This document shows, piece after piece, positions 37,352 to 45,519 of a DNA stretch of 64,000 bases; position 1 is the first letter of the stretch, and every line of letters starts with the position of its first letter. Below the pieces are notes generated by a model. The model saw only the letters and a list, made by a program, of their open reading frames with translations. It was not told the DNA's origin and searched no databases. Source of the stretch: Psychrobacter aquaticus CMS 56. Lineage in GTDB: Bacteria > Pseudomonadota > Gammaproteobacteria > Pseudomonadales > Moraxellaceae. The position numbers and the translations under genes are program-made. The stretch is from NCBI RefSeq assembly GCF_000471625.1, contig NZ_AUSW01000013.1, positions 62,001 through 126,000 of the forward strand, given 5' to 3'.

Positions 37352-37873
37352 ATGAAAGTAACTGCCTTTGGTACCAGTAACAGTGTCAATTCAATCAATA
37401 AAAAATTGGCACTTTATGCCGCCCAGCAAATCAGCAATGCTGACGTCACCTTGCTTGATATTCACGACTTTGAGATGCCGATCTTTAGCGAAGCGCGCGA
37501 AAACGAAACGGGTATCCCTTCGCTTGCTCATGATTTTTATCAGGCTATCAATGAAGCCGATGCCATCGTGATCTCATTTGCTGAGTACAACGGCTCTTAT
37601 ACCTCTGCCTACAAAAACCTATTTGACTGGACATCACGCATAGATATGAAGGTCTTTCAAAATAAACCAGTCATCATGCTGTCTACCTCGCCCGGCCCAG
37701 GCGGCGCACAAAGCGTGTTGGCCGCTGCTCAAGGTTCAGCGCCTTACTTTGCAGCCGATGTAAAAGGCGCGCTGTCACTACCAAATTTCTTCGATAACTT
37801 TGATTCAGAAGCGAGTGTCGTCACCGATGAGACATTTAATCAAAAGCTGAATGAGATTATCAGTACGCTTTAA
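37352..37873 (+). CDS. NADPH-dependent FMN reductase family protein
   Basis: Flavodoxin-like fold, 173 aa. FMN-site segments FGTSNSVNSINKKLALYAAQ, SFAEYNGSYTSAYKNLFDW and STSPGPGGAQSVL match the NADPH:FMN/quinone reductase family. The ATG has an AAGGA site. Downstream of the SoxR-regulated exporter with about 120 bp between; a role in redox stress is plausible. Confidence 0.88.
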   Translation: MKVTAFGTSNSVNSINKKLALYAAQQISNADVTLLDIHDFEMPIFSEARENETGIPSLAHDFYQAINEADAIVISFAEYNGSYTSAYKNLFDWTSRIDMKVFQNKPVIMLSTSPGPGGAQSVLAAAQGSAPYFAADVKGALSLPNFFDNFDSEASVVTDETFNQKLNEIISTL

Positions 37874-37900
37874 GCCTTAATGCAACTATAAAAGATGATT

Positions 37901-37933
37901 AAAAAACACTCAACTTGGTTGGGTGTTTTTTTT
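37901..37933 (+). terminator. Terminator after FMN reductase (module copy 1)
   Basis: AAACACTCAAC / GTTGGGTGTTT with a T-run. The same hairpin recurs at 40333 and 41234. Confidence 0.85.
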
Positions 37934-37970
37934 GAGTGAAATAAATAAGGTATTAATAAGTCCTTTTTTA

Positions 37971-37998
37971 TTGAACATTTGTTTTAATTCTTTATAAT
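37971..37998 (+). promoter_or_regulatory. Sigma-70 promoter, module copy 1
   Basis: TTGAAC (37971-37976), 16 bp, TATAAT (37993-37998), 90 bp before the DUF2628 gene. The same boxes and spacing recur at 40410 and 41303. Confidence 0.75.
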
Positions 37999-38087
37999 AT
38001 GACCATATTTAATTAGCCGACTTTAATTTACTAAAAAGATTAAAGATAACGCTAAAATTATCATTGTTCATAATACTAAGGGATACG

Positions 38088-38774
38088 ATGCTGTGTACTA
38101 ACTGCGGTCAAGAAAACTCAAAGAATGCTCTGGTTTGTTCAAACTGTGACCAACGTCTTACTAATGTTCAAGCACAAACGCCGCCGCCATTGACGCCCGT
38201 TAATATCGCAAAAGAGGCGCAAAAGGTACAACATGGATCGCCTTCTGACTCTGATACTGCTGATACATTATTGGCGGGTTTTGTCGGTGAAAAGTATGAC
38301 AGTTATTATCGTAATAAGTGGTTTGAGACTCATATTCCTACTTTAGATAACGACAAGACAAAAGTTAATATCCAAAGCTTTAATTTGGCCGGATTTTTCT
38401 TGGGTATGTTGTGGCTTTGCTATCGCAAAATGTACATAGCTGCTGCTTTGATTATGCTCGCTATAACGGTCATCGATCTCATAATGATGTATGTATTGGG
38501 TATGGAACGTTATACGATGTTGGGTCAATTTACCTTTATGTTTGTCTGGATTGTCGTCACAGGTATCTTAGGTAATTATCTGTATTTTGATCATAGTGTC
38601 AGACAGATTAAGAAGATTACCAGCGCTACCTCAGATCCAAATATGATAAGAGAACAGTTGGCTAAAAAAGGTGGTACATCGTGGGCTGGCGCAATTGGCG
38701 TTAGTATAGTGATCATATCGTTATCGGTCGTACTGACTTACTTCTTTGCGCCTGAATGGTATTGGATAGAGTGA
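38088..38774 (+). CDS. Zinc-ribbon DUF2628 membrane protein (paralogue 1)
   Basis: Start chosen at the ATG at 38088 after AAGGGATACG. An N-terminal zinc ribbon has Cys3, Cys6, Cys17 and Cys20; a linker rich in Pro and Ser follows; then a DUF2628 region with FNLAGFFLGMLWLCYRKMYI and about three to four TM helices to the end (EWYWIE). Function unknown. A paralogue with the same layout lies at 40513. Confidence 0.85.
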   Translation: MLCTNCGQENSKNALVCSNCDQRLTNVQAQTPPPLTPVNIAKEAQKVQHGSPSDSDTADTLLAGFVGEKYDSYYRNKWFETHIPTLDNDKTKVNIQSFNLAGFFLGMLWLCYRKMYIAAALIMLAITVIDLIMMYVLGMERYTMLGQFTFMFVWIVVTGILGNYLYFDHSVRQIKKITSATSDPNMIREQLAKKGGTSWAGAIGVSIVIISLSVVLTYFFAPEWYWIE

Positions 38775-38890
38775 TAGATTTGGCTTTTTATTTAACTGAT
38801 CGGTAGATAAAGTAAGGAAAATACTCAGCTTAGTTCTTTAAGTAGATAGTATTTTCTAATATATAACCAAAGTATGTAAGTCTATTGATA

Positions 38891-38921
38891 GAAAAAGCCC
38901 ATGTTGTCATGGGCTTTTTTA
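38891..38921. terminator. Bidirectional terminator after DUF2628 gene and qorB
   Basis: AAAAGCCCATG / CATGGGCTTTT stem, loop TTGT, T-run. Confidence 0.85.
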
Positions 38922-38969
38922 TTTTAAGAATTTTGTCTAAAAGTCAGTCAGGTATGTTTTGCTCTTTGC

Positions 38970-39821
38970 TTACAGAGCTGCTTTAATACTGTCTTCAATC
39001 GGCGTGGTTGGATGCCCGATAAGTGCCGATAAGGTCTGACTGTCATTAAATAGGCCACCCTTTGCCGCGCCTGCATCCGCGTCTGCTAAGACGGTGGCAA
39101 ATCCTTCTGGCACGCCCGCATCAACCAGCACTTTGACATATTCTGCTTCAGGTAAGTCTTGATAGACCACTGGCTTACCACTTATATCGCTAACGGTTTG
39201 CGCGTATTGCTCTAGGGTAAAGGCTTGATCACCTGCCAGCTCATAGACTTTGCCCGCTTGATTCTCAGCATTAATGACCACGGCTGCCGCTTCGGCATAG
39301 TTTGAGCGCGTCGCCGTCGCATATTTGCCTTGTCCAGCACTGCCTAGTACCGCACCATGCTCAAGTGCCGTGTTGATATTCTCAGTATAGTTCTCCGAGT
39401 ACCAACCGTTACGTAGCAACACATATGGGACACTAGACGCTGCCAATGCCTGTTCTGTCTCTACGTGCTCGGCTGCAAGTTGTAATGATGAATGATCAGC
39501 ATCCAAGATACTGGTATAAGCCAGTAGCTCAACCGACGCACTTTTTGCCGCTTGGATGACGTTTTTGTGCTGGGCAGTGCGTTGACCGACTTCACTAGAG
39601 GACACCAATACAACACGCTTAACGTCTGCCATTGCCGCATTTAAAGTATCGATATTTTCATAGCCGGCCTTGCGTACGATCACGCCTTGCTCTGCAAGAT
39701 CTCGTACTTTTTCTGGTGTACGTACGGCTGCGACAATCTGCTCAGCAGGTGTGCCGCGTTTGATTAAATGTTCGATAACTAAGCGGCCTAAATGACCGGA
39801 TGCGCCTGTGACTAAAATCAT
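38970..39821 (-). CDS. qorB: NmrA-like NAD(P)H:quinone oxidoreductase (QorB/YtfG type)
   Basis: Atypical SDR/NmrA family, 283 aa. Dinucleotide-binding GASGHLGRLVIEHLIKRG at residues 6-23; LLAYTSILDADHSSLQLA and LRNGWYSENYTEN match the quinone oxidoreductase 2 family of E. coli YtfG. Divergent from an HxlR regulator, as ytfG is from ytfH. Predicted to reduce quinones with NADPH. Confidence 0.88.
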   Translation of the reverse strand: MILVTGASGHLGRLVIEHLIKRGTPAEQIVAAVRTPEKVRDLAEQGVIVRKAGYENIDTLNAAMADVKRVVLVSSSEVGQRTAQHKNVIQAAKSASVELLAYTSILDADHSSLQLAAEHVETEQALAASSVPYVLLRNGWYSENYTENINTALEHGAVLGSAGQGKYATATRSNYAEAAAVVINAENQAGKVYELAGDQAFTLEQYAQTVSDISGKPVVYQDLPEAEYVKVLVDAGVPEGFATVLADADAGAAKGGLFNDSQTLSALIGHPTTPIEDSIKAAL

Positions 39822-39879
39822 TACATTCTCCTTGGTGTTTGATTCGCTCAGGCTTATAATAAACCACTAACAAACCTTT

Positions 39880-39907
39880 AGTAAGTACGTACAAAAAAGT
39901 AAGTATG
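39880..39907. promoter_or_regulatory. Candidate HxlR operator in the qorB divergent promoter
   Basis: Direct repeat AGTAAGTACG (39880-39889) and AGTAAGTATG (39899-39908), 19 bp apart, the first overlapping the palindrome GTACGTAC. TATAAT at about 39855 lies on the plus strand. Placement fits a repressor site for both genes. Confidence 0.5.
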
Positions 39908-39917
39908 GAAATTAATG

Positions 39918-40316
39918 ATGAAAAATAAAGCACAGAACGACCAACAGGGGCTGGCACAGTTATTTACTCGTGGCGATGTGTTTTCGGACAAGTGTCCCTC
40001 GCGTGCGGTGCTCAATCATGTCACCAGTCGTTGGGGTGTACTGGTATTGGTGGCATTAAAAGACGGGCAGACACATCGCTTTAGCGAGCTGCGCCGCGCT
40101 ATCACAGGCGTCAGTGAAAAGATGTTGGCGCAAACGCTGCAAACCCTTGCACAAGATGGGTTTGTCCTACGTACTGCTTATCCTGTGGTGCCGCCGCATG
40201 TGGAGTACAGTCTTACGCCATTGGGTATGGACGCGAGTGATCGGGTGGCTGATTTGATTGGTTGGGTAGAGGACAATATTCATCATATTGTTTCTGTGCA
40301 AACCGCTGCTGATTGA
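39918..40316 (+). CDS. HxlR-family transcriptional regulator (YtfH/QorR type)
   Basis: Winged-helix regulator of about 132 aa; two adjacent ATGs (39915, 39918). CPSRAVLNHVTSRWGVLVL with a single N-terminal cysteine is typical of redox-sensing members, followed by RFSELRRAITGVSEKMLAQTL. Divergent from qorB, so likely its repressor, released by oxidants or electrophiles; the operator is proposed at 39880. Confidence 0.9.
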   Translation: MKNKAQNDQQGLAQLFTRGDVFSDKCPSRAVLNHVTSRWGVLVLVALKDGQTHRFSELRRAITGVSEKMLAQTLQTLAQDGFVLRTAYPVVPPHVEYSLTPLGMDASDRVADLIGWVEDNIHHIVSVQTAAD

Positions 40317-40332
40317 AATTGCCTTATATTTT

Positions 40333-40375
40333 GAACCAAAAAAACACTCAACATGGTTGGGTGTTTTTTTGGTTC
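40333..40375 (+). terminator. Terminator after HxlR gene (module copy 2)
   Basis: GAACCAAAAAAACACTCAAC pairs without mismatch except G-T with GTTGGGTGTTTTTTTGGTTC, a 20-bp stem with a short loop. Confidence 0.85.
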
Positions 40376-40409
40376 AAAATCAGTAAAGTATGAATAATCC
40401 AGTTTTTTA

Positions 40410-40437
40410 TTGAACATTTGTTTTAAATCTTTATAAT
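40410..40437 (+). promoter_or_regulatory. Sigma-70 promoter, module copy 2
   Basis: TTGAAC (40410-40415), 16 bp, TATAAT (40432-40437). Homologous to 37971-37998, including the sequence between the boxes. Confidence 0.75.
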
Positions 40438-40512
40438 ATGATCGACTTTAATTGGCTATTTTATTTGCCATAAAATTAAAACTATCATTTTTCAATAAAA
40501 ATAAGGGATACG

Positions 40513-41199
40513 ATGCTGTGTACTAATTGCGGTCAAGAGAACTCACGTGAGGCTGTATTTTGCTCAAATTGTAAACAACGACTTGGTAATACTCACGCAC
40601 AAACACCACCGCCATTAACGCCAGTTAATATCTCAAAAGAGGCGCAAAGCGGACAATATGGGTCAAATTCTGACTCTGATAACGCTGATACTTTATTGGC
40701 TGCCTTTGTCGGTGAAAAATATGATAGCTATTATCGTGAGAAATGGTTTAAAAATCATATACCCACTTTAGATAAAGACGTAACAAAGATGAACATGCGC
40801 AGTTTTAATATCGCGGGACTTTTTTTAGGAGTGTCATGGCTTTGCTATCGCAAAATGTACATAGCTGCTGCTCTGATTATGTTTGCTATCACAGTCATCG
40901 ATCTAGTTATGATGTATGTACTGGGGATGGAGCGTTACAACGTATTGGGTCAATCTACTTTTATGGTTGTCTGGATTGTCATGACTGGTATCTTAGGTAA
41001 TTATCTGTATTTTGATCATAGCGTTAGACAGATTCAGAAGATTACCAGCGTTACCTTAGATCCAAATGCGATGAGAGAACAGTTAGCTAAAAAAGGTGGT
41101 ACGTCGTGGGCGGGCGCAATTGGCGTTAGTATAGTAATTATCGCTTTATCAATTTTAATGACTTACTTCTTTGCGCCTGAGTGGTATTGGTTAGAGTGA
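40513..41199 (+). CDS. Zinc-ribbon DUF2628 membrane protein (paralogue 2)
   Basis: 228 aa, same layout as the gene at 38088: Cys3, Cys6, Cys17, Cys20 zinc ribbon, a TPPPLTPVNI linker, then FNIAGLFLGVSWLCYRKMYI and TM helices ending EWYWLE. Identity to paralogue 1 is roughly 80 percent by eye and extends into the upstream promoter and terminator and the downstream flank, so a segment of about 1 kb was duplicated. Function unknown. Confidence 0.85.
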   Translation: MLCTNCGQENSREAVFCSNCKQRLGNTHAQTPPPLTPVNISKEAQSGQYGSNSDSDNADTLLAAFVGEKYDSYYREKWFKNHIPTLDKDVTKMNMRSFNIAGLFLGVSWLCYRKMYIAAALIMFAITVIDLVMMYVLGMERYNVLGQSTFMVVWIVMTGILGNYLYFDHSVRQIQKITSVTLDPNAMREQLAKKGGTSWAGAIGVSIVIIALSILMTYFFAPEWYWLE

Positions 41200-41233
41200 T
41201 AGGTTTGGCTCTTTAAGTAAACGGTATTTTGCT

Positions 41234-41264
41234 AAAAGCACTCAATTTGTTTGGGTGTTTTTTT
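41234..41264 (+). terminator. Terminator after DUF2628 paralogue 2 (module copy 3)
   Basis: AGCACTCAA / TTGGGTGTTT hairpin with T-run, a diverged form of those at 37901 and 40333. Confidence 0.75.
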
Positions 41265-41302
41265 CGTAAATGATACCAAGACCAGAGAATATACTTACTT
41301 TA

Positions 41303-41330
41303 TTGAACATTTGTCTTATTTAAGTATAAT
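41303..41330 (+). promoter_or_regulatory. Sigma-70 promoter, module copy 3
   Basis: TTGAAC (41303-41308), 16 bp, TATAAT (41325-41330), in the same position relative to the terminator as in the first two copies, but now about 180 bp upstream of an unrelated gene. The rest of the 41200-41507 gap shows nothing further. Confidence 0.7.
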
Positions 41331-41507
41331 AAGGCAGTTTACTTAATCTTTATAATTGCATAGGTAGGTTTGTCGTGCTTTGATTCGACTGTACGTCTTA
41401 CCTTTCGAGTAGTTTTTTGCTAAAGAATATAAATTAATATGGTCAATAAAACCGCCCATAGCTGAATAGGTATGGCTGTTTTTATAAGGTCTTTGATAGG
41501 TTAAAAT

Positions 41508-42563
41508 ATGGGTTTTTTTAATAGCATTAAGGCGTGGTTTGGTGGTGAGAAAAGTTACGACAACTTGGACAAGAGTCATACTATAGAAGAGGAGGCACCA
41601 ATAGAACACGAGAACTATAGTACAGGTTTTTATAAATTTAGAGTAAAAGATAGAGAGAACAGTAATATAGAGCTAACAAGCGAAGAAAAAGTAGAGCTAG
41701 AAAGTATTTTAAACGGCCTTGAAACTATTGAAGATAATATATTCAGTGCTGATTTACTAGAATCTATTGATTTGGCTATAAAAAAATATGAAGAAAACAT
41801 TGATATTTATACAAAAAATATCATAGATAGTGCTGAAAAAATGGACGAGGAAGAACAGCTACAAGAAGCACCTCCAGAGATTATTAATGTATTTGTCTAT
41901 CATTATTTGAACATGTTGAAAAACACACTAGCCAACAAAGACTTCATCTGCTTTTATAGATTATTTTTAGATAGTGATAAAAGTGAGGAGAAAATAAAGA
42001 ATAGTAATATAGTCGGTAATTATATAGGTGATAACAGCCCAAGTAAGGAGTTACAAGGCTTTATAAGATGGACAAAAGGTATAGTTGCTGCTATCAATAA
42101 TAATCAAGTAGATATTGAAAATATTACTTATAACTTTCTTAAAGAACGAGAAGTCTACTGTATTACAACAATAGATATATACGAAGGTAACGAAGATAGA
42201 CTGCTCTCAGATAAAGTATATGACATATCTTCAGAGGGTCAGTCCTCTGTATCTTTTAAGTTTAGTGTAGATCTAAACACATATATTGATTTTAAATTTT
42301 TTAATCCAAAAAAATTCTATACTGAAGATGCAATTAAAGTACTTGCTGAAGAATCCAAGGTAAGTTATGAGCTCGCTAAAAAAGGTGTGGATTTCCATAT
42401 AAGTTTGTTTTTGGAAATGTTTTCAGAAAAAAATACAGCTTTATCGTTGGAAACATGTGGTTGGGCTGAACTTGTGCATCATAACAAACACACTGTACAG
42501 AACTGTCATCAATATGTGTTTGGTATGGGTAAAGAATATCAAGACGTACAAGTATCCGTATAG
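41508..42563 (+). CDS. Orphan acidic protein of unknown function
   Basis: 351 aa with no family I recognise. A short amphipathic start (MGFFNSIKAWFGGEK) is followed by a strongly acidic, helical region (about 50-125), and a mixed C-terminal half with several cysteines and histidines. No signal peptide or TM helix. Clearly richer in A+T than its neighbours. It stands where a third DUF2628 paralogue would be expected after the third copy of the promoter module, so it may be an insertion or replacement. Confidence 0.7.
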   Translation: MGFFNSIKAWFGGEKSYDNLDKSHTIEEEAPIEHENYSTGFYKFRVKDRENSNIELTSEEKVELESILNGLETIEDNIFSADLLESIDLAIKKYEENIDIYTKNIIDSAEKMDEEEQLQEAPPEIINVFVYHYLNMLKNTLANKDFICFYRLFLDSDKSEEKIKNSNIVGNYIGDNSPSKELQGFIRWTKGIVAAINNNQVDIENITYNFLKEREVYCITTIDIYEGNEDRLLSDKVYDISSEGQSSVSFKFSVDLNTYIDFKFFNPKKFYTEDAIKVLAEESKVSYELAKKGVDFHISLFLEMFSEKNTALSLETCGWAELVHHNKHTVQNCHQYVFGMGKEYQDVQVSV

Positions 42564-42575
42564 CTAATACATAAT

Positions 42576-42607
42576 AAAAAAGGCAGCACCCCAAAAGGAG
42601 CGCTGCC
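42576..42607 (-). terminator. Terminator after the acuI-like gene
   Basis: GGCAGCGCTCC / GGGGTGCTGCC stem on the minus strand followed by TTTTTT. Confidence 0.8.
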
Positions 42608-42634
42608 ATCATCCAAAAACCTATCTTCTAAACC

Positions 42635-43639
42635 CTAACCCCGCACATTCACCACATAACGACCCACAACTTTGTTAGCAATGAAGCGCTCTAGATATTC
42701 GGGCGTTTGCTCTAAGGTAATTTCTTCGCAGTATTGCTCAATGTCAGGCAGCTTCATATCGGTCGCGACACGTGCCCAAATTTCCTGCTTTTCAGGCAAT
42801 GGTATCGTGACCGAATCAATGCCCAGCAAAGAGATACCGCGAATGATAAATGGTAACACGGTCATGTCAAGCTCTGTTGATGAGGCTAAGCCGCAAGCAG
42901 ATACCGCGCCGCCCGACTTGGTTTGTTTGAGTAAGTTTGCCAAATAGTCACCGCCCAAGGTATCAATGGCGTTTGCCCACAATTCGCGCCCAACAGGTCT
43001 ACTGCCGACCTCATTGATCGTATCACGATGACGTACTTCGCTTGCGCCCAAGTTTTTTAAATGCGCGCTTTGTTCTGTCTTTCCTGAGAAGGCAATGACG
43101 TCATAGCCCAACTGTTTTAAAATCGCGATACTGATACTGCCCACACCGCCCGTTGCACCAGTGACTGCAACTGAACCATCGCTTGGCTTAGCACCTATTT
43201 TTTCCAATTTTTGAATACATAACGCCGCAGTCAAACCACCCGTGCCGTAGCACATGGCTTCTTTTAAGGTCAAAGACGATGGGCAGGGGAGCGCCCAATC
43301 TGCTGGAATTGAAATCATTTGACCCAAACCGCCCGGCGTATCCATGCCCAAATCATAACCAAATACCAGTACTTCTTGCCCTGCGGTAAAAGTGCCGGAT
43401 TTATCGCTAATCACGATACCTGCCGCATCAATACCAGGGGTGTGCGGATAGTTCTTAGTAATCATCTTATTACCAGCGGCTGACATCGCATCTTTATAGT
43501 TGAGCGATGAATAATGCACTTCGATGAGCAGATCATTTTCAGGTAAATCGCTGAGGTTACGTGTTTGGATGCTTTTATTGAATTCACCGTCGCTGACCTC
43601 GCGGACGACTAAGGCTTTGAAAGTGGTACTGTTTGACAT
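42635..43639 (-). CDS. acuI: Acrylyl-CoA reductase-like MDR oxidoreductase (AcuI/YhdH)
   Basis: Medium-chain dehydrogenase without the catalytic zinc, 334 aa. SSLNYKDAMSAAGNK, TPGIDAAGIV and the NADPH-binding VTGATGGVGSISIAILKQLG match the YhdH/YhfP/AcuI family. Family members reduce acrylyl-CoA (detoxifying acrylate, for example from DMSP in marine bacteria). Next to, but separately terminated from, another MDR gene. Confidence 0.88.
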   Translation of the reverse strand: MSNSTTFKALVVREVSDGEFNKSIQTRNLSDLPENDLLIEVHYSSLNYKDAMSAAGNKMITKNYPHTPGIDAAGIVISDKSGTFTAGQEVLVFGYDLGMDTPGGLGQMISIPADWALPCPSSLTLKEAMCYGTGGLTAALCIQKLEKIGAKPSDGSVAVTGATGGVGSISIAILKQLGYDVIAFSGKTEQSAHLKNLGASEVRHRDTINEVGSRPVGRELWANAIDTLGGDYLANLLKQTKSGGAVSACGLASSTELDMTVLPFIIRGISLLGIDSVTIPLPEKQEIWARVATDMKLPDIEQYCEEITLEQTPEYLERFIANKVVGRYVVNVRG

Positions 43640-43703
43640 AATGATATTCCCTGTTGGATTTATTGTTGTGTGGTCAGTAATGGCTTATCTTCACCATTTA
43701 AAC

Positions 43704-43735
43704 AAAAAAAGCCCATGAGGTCATGAGCTTTTTTA
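43704..43735 (-). terminator. Terminator between the two MDR genes
   Basis: AAAAAGCTCATGA / TCATGGGCTTTTT-type stem on the minus strand with a T-run. Confidence 0.8.
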
Positions 43736-43750
43736 TTCAAGTTTTGCCTA

Positions 43751-44728
43751 TTAAAGCTTTAAAATGACTTTGCCTTTTTTGCCCGACTGTACTTTGCCAG
43801 AGACAGCTGTTGCGATGTCGTCCAGACTATAAATGGCTTCGATCGGTAGTTTTAAATCGCCATTTGTCGCGCGTTCTAGCAACTCATCAATCAGACGTTG
43901 TTTGTTTTCAACATCCATTTCTTGGCTGGTTTTGCTACCCCAGAAACCTTTGACGATGGCTTGTTTAAAGATTAGGCTGCCCGCGTCCAGTGACATTGGT
44001 TTGCCTGACATGATACCAAATGAGACCAGCGTGCCATTGCTACCAAGTAGTGATAGCAGCTCATTGCTCGACTCACCACCGACTGAATCAACGGCGGCTG
44101 TTATTTTGTCATCGCCGATGATGGCACGGACTTGATCTTTCCAGTCGTCATCAGCGGTGACGACATTATTTTTAATACCCAGTGAGGTCAGCTCTTCTAA
44201 CGAATCTGCACTGCGCACGAGATTAATAGTATTTACGCCACGTGCCGCCGCGAGCATGGCAAGTGTTTTACCCACCGCGCCGTTTGCCGCATTGTGGATG
44301 ATCCATTGCCCGCTATCTACTTCTAAGAATTCCAATAACATTAAGGCAGACAGTGGCATGGCAATCAGCTGTGCCGCCAGCTCATCTTCGATAGCATCAG
44401 GGATGACAAACACCATGTTGGCAGGTGCAACAAAATACTCCGCCCATGTTTCGTGCACACTGGCACAAGCGACACGCTGACCGACGCTGAGGTCTGTGAC
44501 GTCATCGCCCACGGCATCGATAATGCCTAATGCTTCACTACCACCGATGGCTGGCAGCTCAGGCTTATAGCCATATTGACCACTGATCGTCAATAAATCA
44601 TGGTTGTGAATGGGGGAGAGAATGGTTTTGATACGTACTTCATTGGCAGCCGGTTGCGGCATGGGGCTGTCGCCAACGCTCAATACGTCAGCAGGTTTAC
44701 CAAAGCTTTTATGGATAGCACTACGCAT
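43751..44728 (-). CDS. Zinc-free MDR family oxidoreductase
   Basis: 325 aa, quinone/enoyl reductase branch of the medium-chain dehydrogenases. GGSEALGIIDAVGDDVTDL for the catalytic domain and HNAANGAVGKTLAMLAAARG for NADPH binding; ends SGKKGKVILKL. No structural-zinc cysteines. Substrate unknown. Confidence 0.85.
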   Translation of the reverse strand: MRSAIHKSFGKPADVLSVGDSPMPQPAANEVRIKTILSPIHNHDLLTISGQYGYKPELPAIGGSEALGIIDAVGDDVTDLSVGQRVACASVHETWAEYFVAPANMVFVIPDAIEDELAAQLIAMPLSALMLLEFLEVDSGQWIIHNAANGAVGKTLAMLAAARGVNTINLVRSADSLEELTSLGIKNNVVTADDDWKDQVRAIIGDDKITAAVDSVGGESSNELLSLLGSNGTLVSFGIMSGKPMSLDAGSLIFKQAIVKGFWGSKTSQEMDVENKQRLIDELLERATNGDLKLPIEAIYSLDDIATAVSGKVQSGKKGKVILKL

Positions 44729-44946
44729 GGGAGATTCCTTTATTTATTTTTTGATGGAATGATCGTACTTAACAGGTCGACTATTATTAATTCAGTTATT
44801 ATTAGTCGGTTATTATGAATAGATGTTCTGTATAAACGTGCACAATCAGGGCACCACAGTAACAAGTCCACCTCACTATCATCAGTACTTATTTGGTTAA
44901 ATAAGGTTAGCGGTTGCTTACAATAATGAAGTATTACTCATCTAAT

Positions 44947-45519
44947 TTAAATTATTGTTAATTTTTCTTTATTATTATTTGACGGATCAATCACTTTAAA
45001 TGTTTCGTTGACGAGATTGGTCAGGAGCGGATCACCTTTATCATTGAGACGGAATAAGCCGTATTCTGCCGCTTCAAAAGCCTCAGCATGACCTTCTTGA
45101 AAGAAAAACGCATTGGTCGCAAGCTTGACCGAGCCATTGCGCACACGATAATGAATAGCCATCTCATCAGCGGCTAAAGTATCAGGCTGATGACTATCAG
45201 CTAATCGTACAAACTGCCCAACATTATGTTCATCCAAACGCACGATCACATAACCATCTGCGGCTTTCTCAAGGTCGCTTACTTTCTCAAGCGTGTCTAA
45301 AATGTCACGCTCTAACGCATAGCTGAGCGTCATATAATCCCCTTGCATGAAACCGCGCGGATCGACAGGCGCAAGGGGTAATAAAACGATATCACCGCTG
45401 GCAAGATGCGTCTCATATTTCGCCACATTCAACGTCATGATAATGAAGATAATGACCAATCCAAGCACGGAAATGGCAATAGTGAAGGCTCGTTTTTGTG
45501 TCCAATGAGTGGCTTTCAT
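44947..45519 (-). CDS. GDYXXLXY-domain membrane protein
   Basis: 190 aa: one N-terminal TM helix (about 12-30) and an extracytoplasmic domain carrying the name-giving motif GDYMTLSY. Its start overlaps the stop of the DUF4401 gene by 4 bp, so the two are translationally coupled. The trio DUF2157, DUF4401 and GDYXXLXY recurs in many proteobacteria; the function is unknown, an envelope role is likely. Confidence 0.88.
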   Translation of the reverse strand: MKATHWTQKRAFTIAISVLGLVIIFIIMTLNVAKYETHLASGDIVLLPLAPVDPRGFMQGDYMTLSYALERDILDTLEKVSDLEKAADGYVIVRLDEHNVGQFVRLADSHQPDTLAADEMAIHYRVRNGSVKLATNAFFFQEGHAEAFEAAEYGLFRLNDKGDPLLTNLVNETFKVIDPSNNNKEKLTII

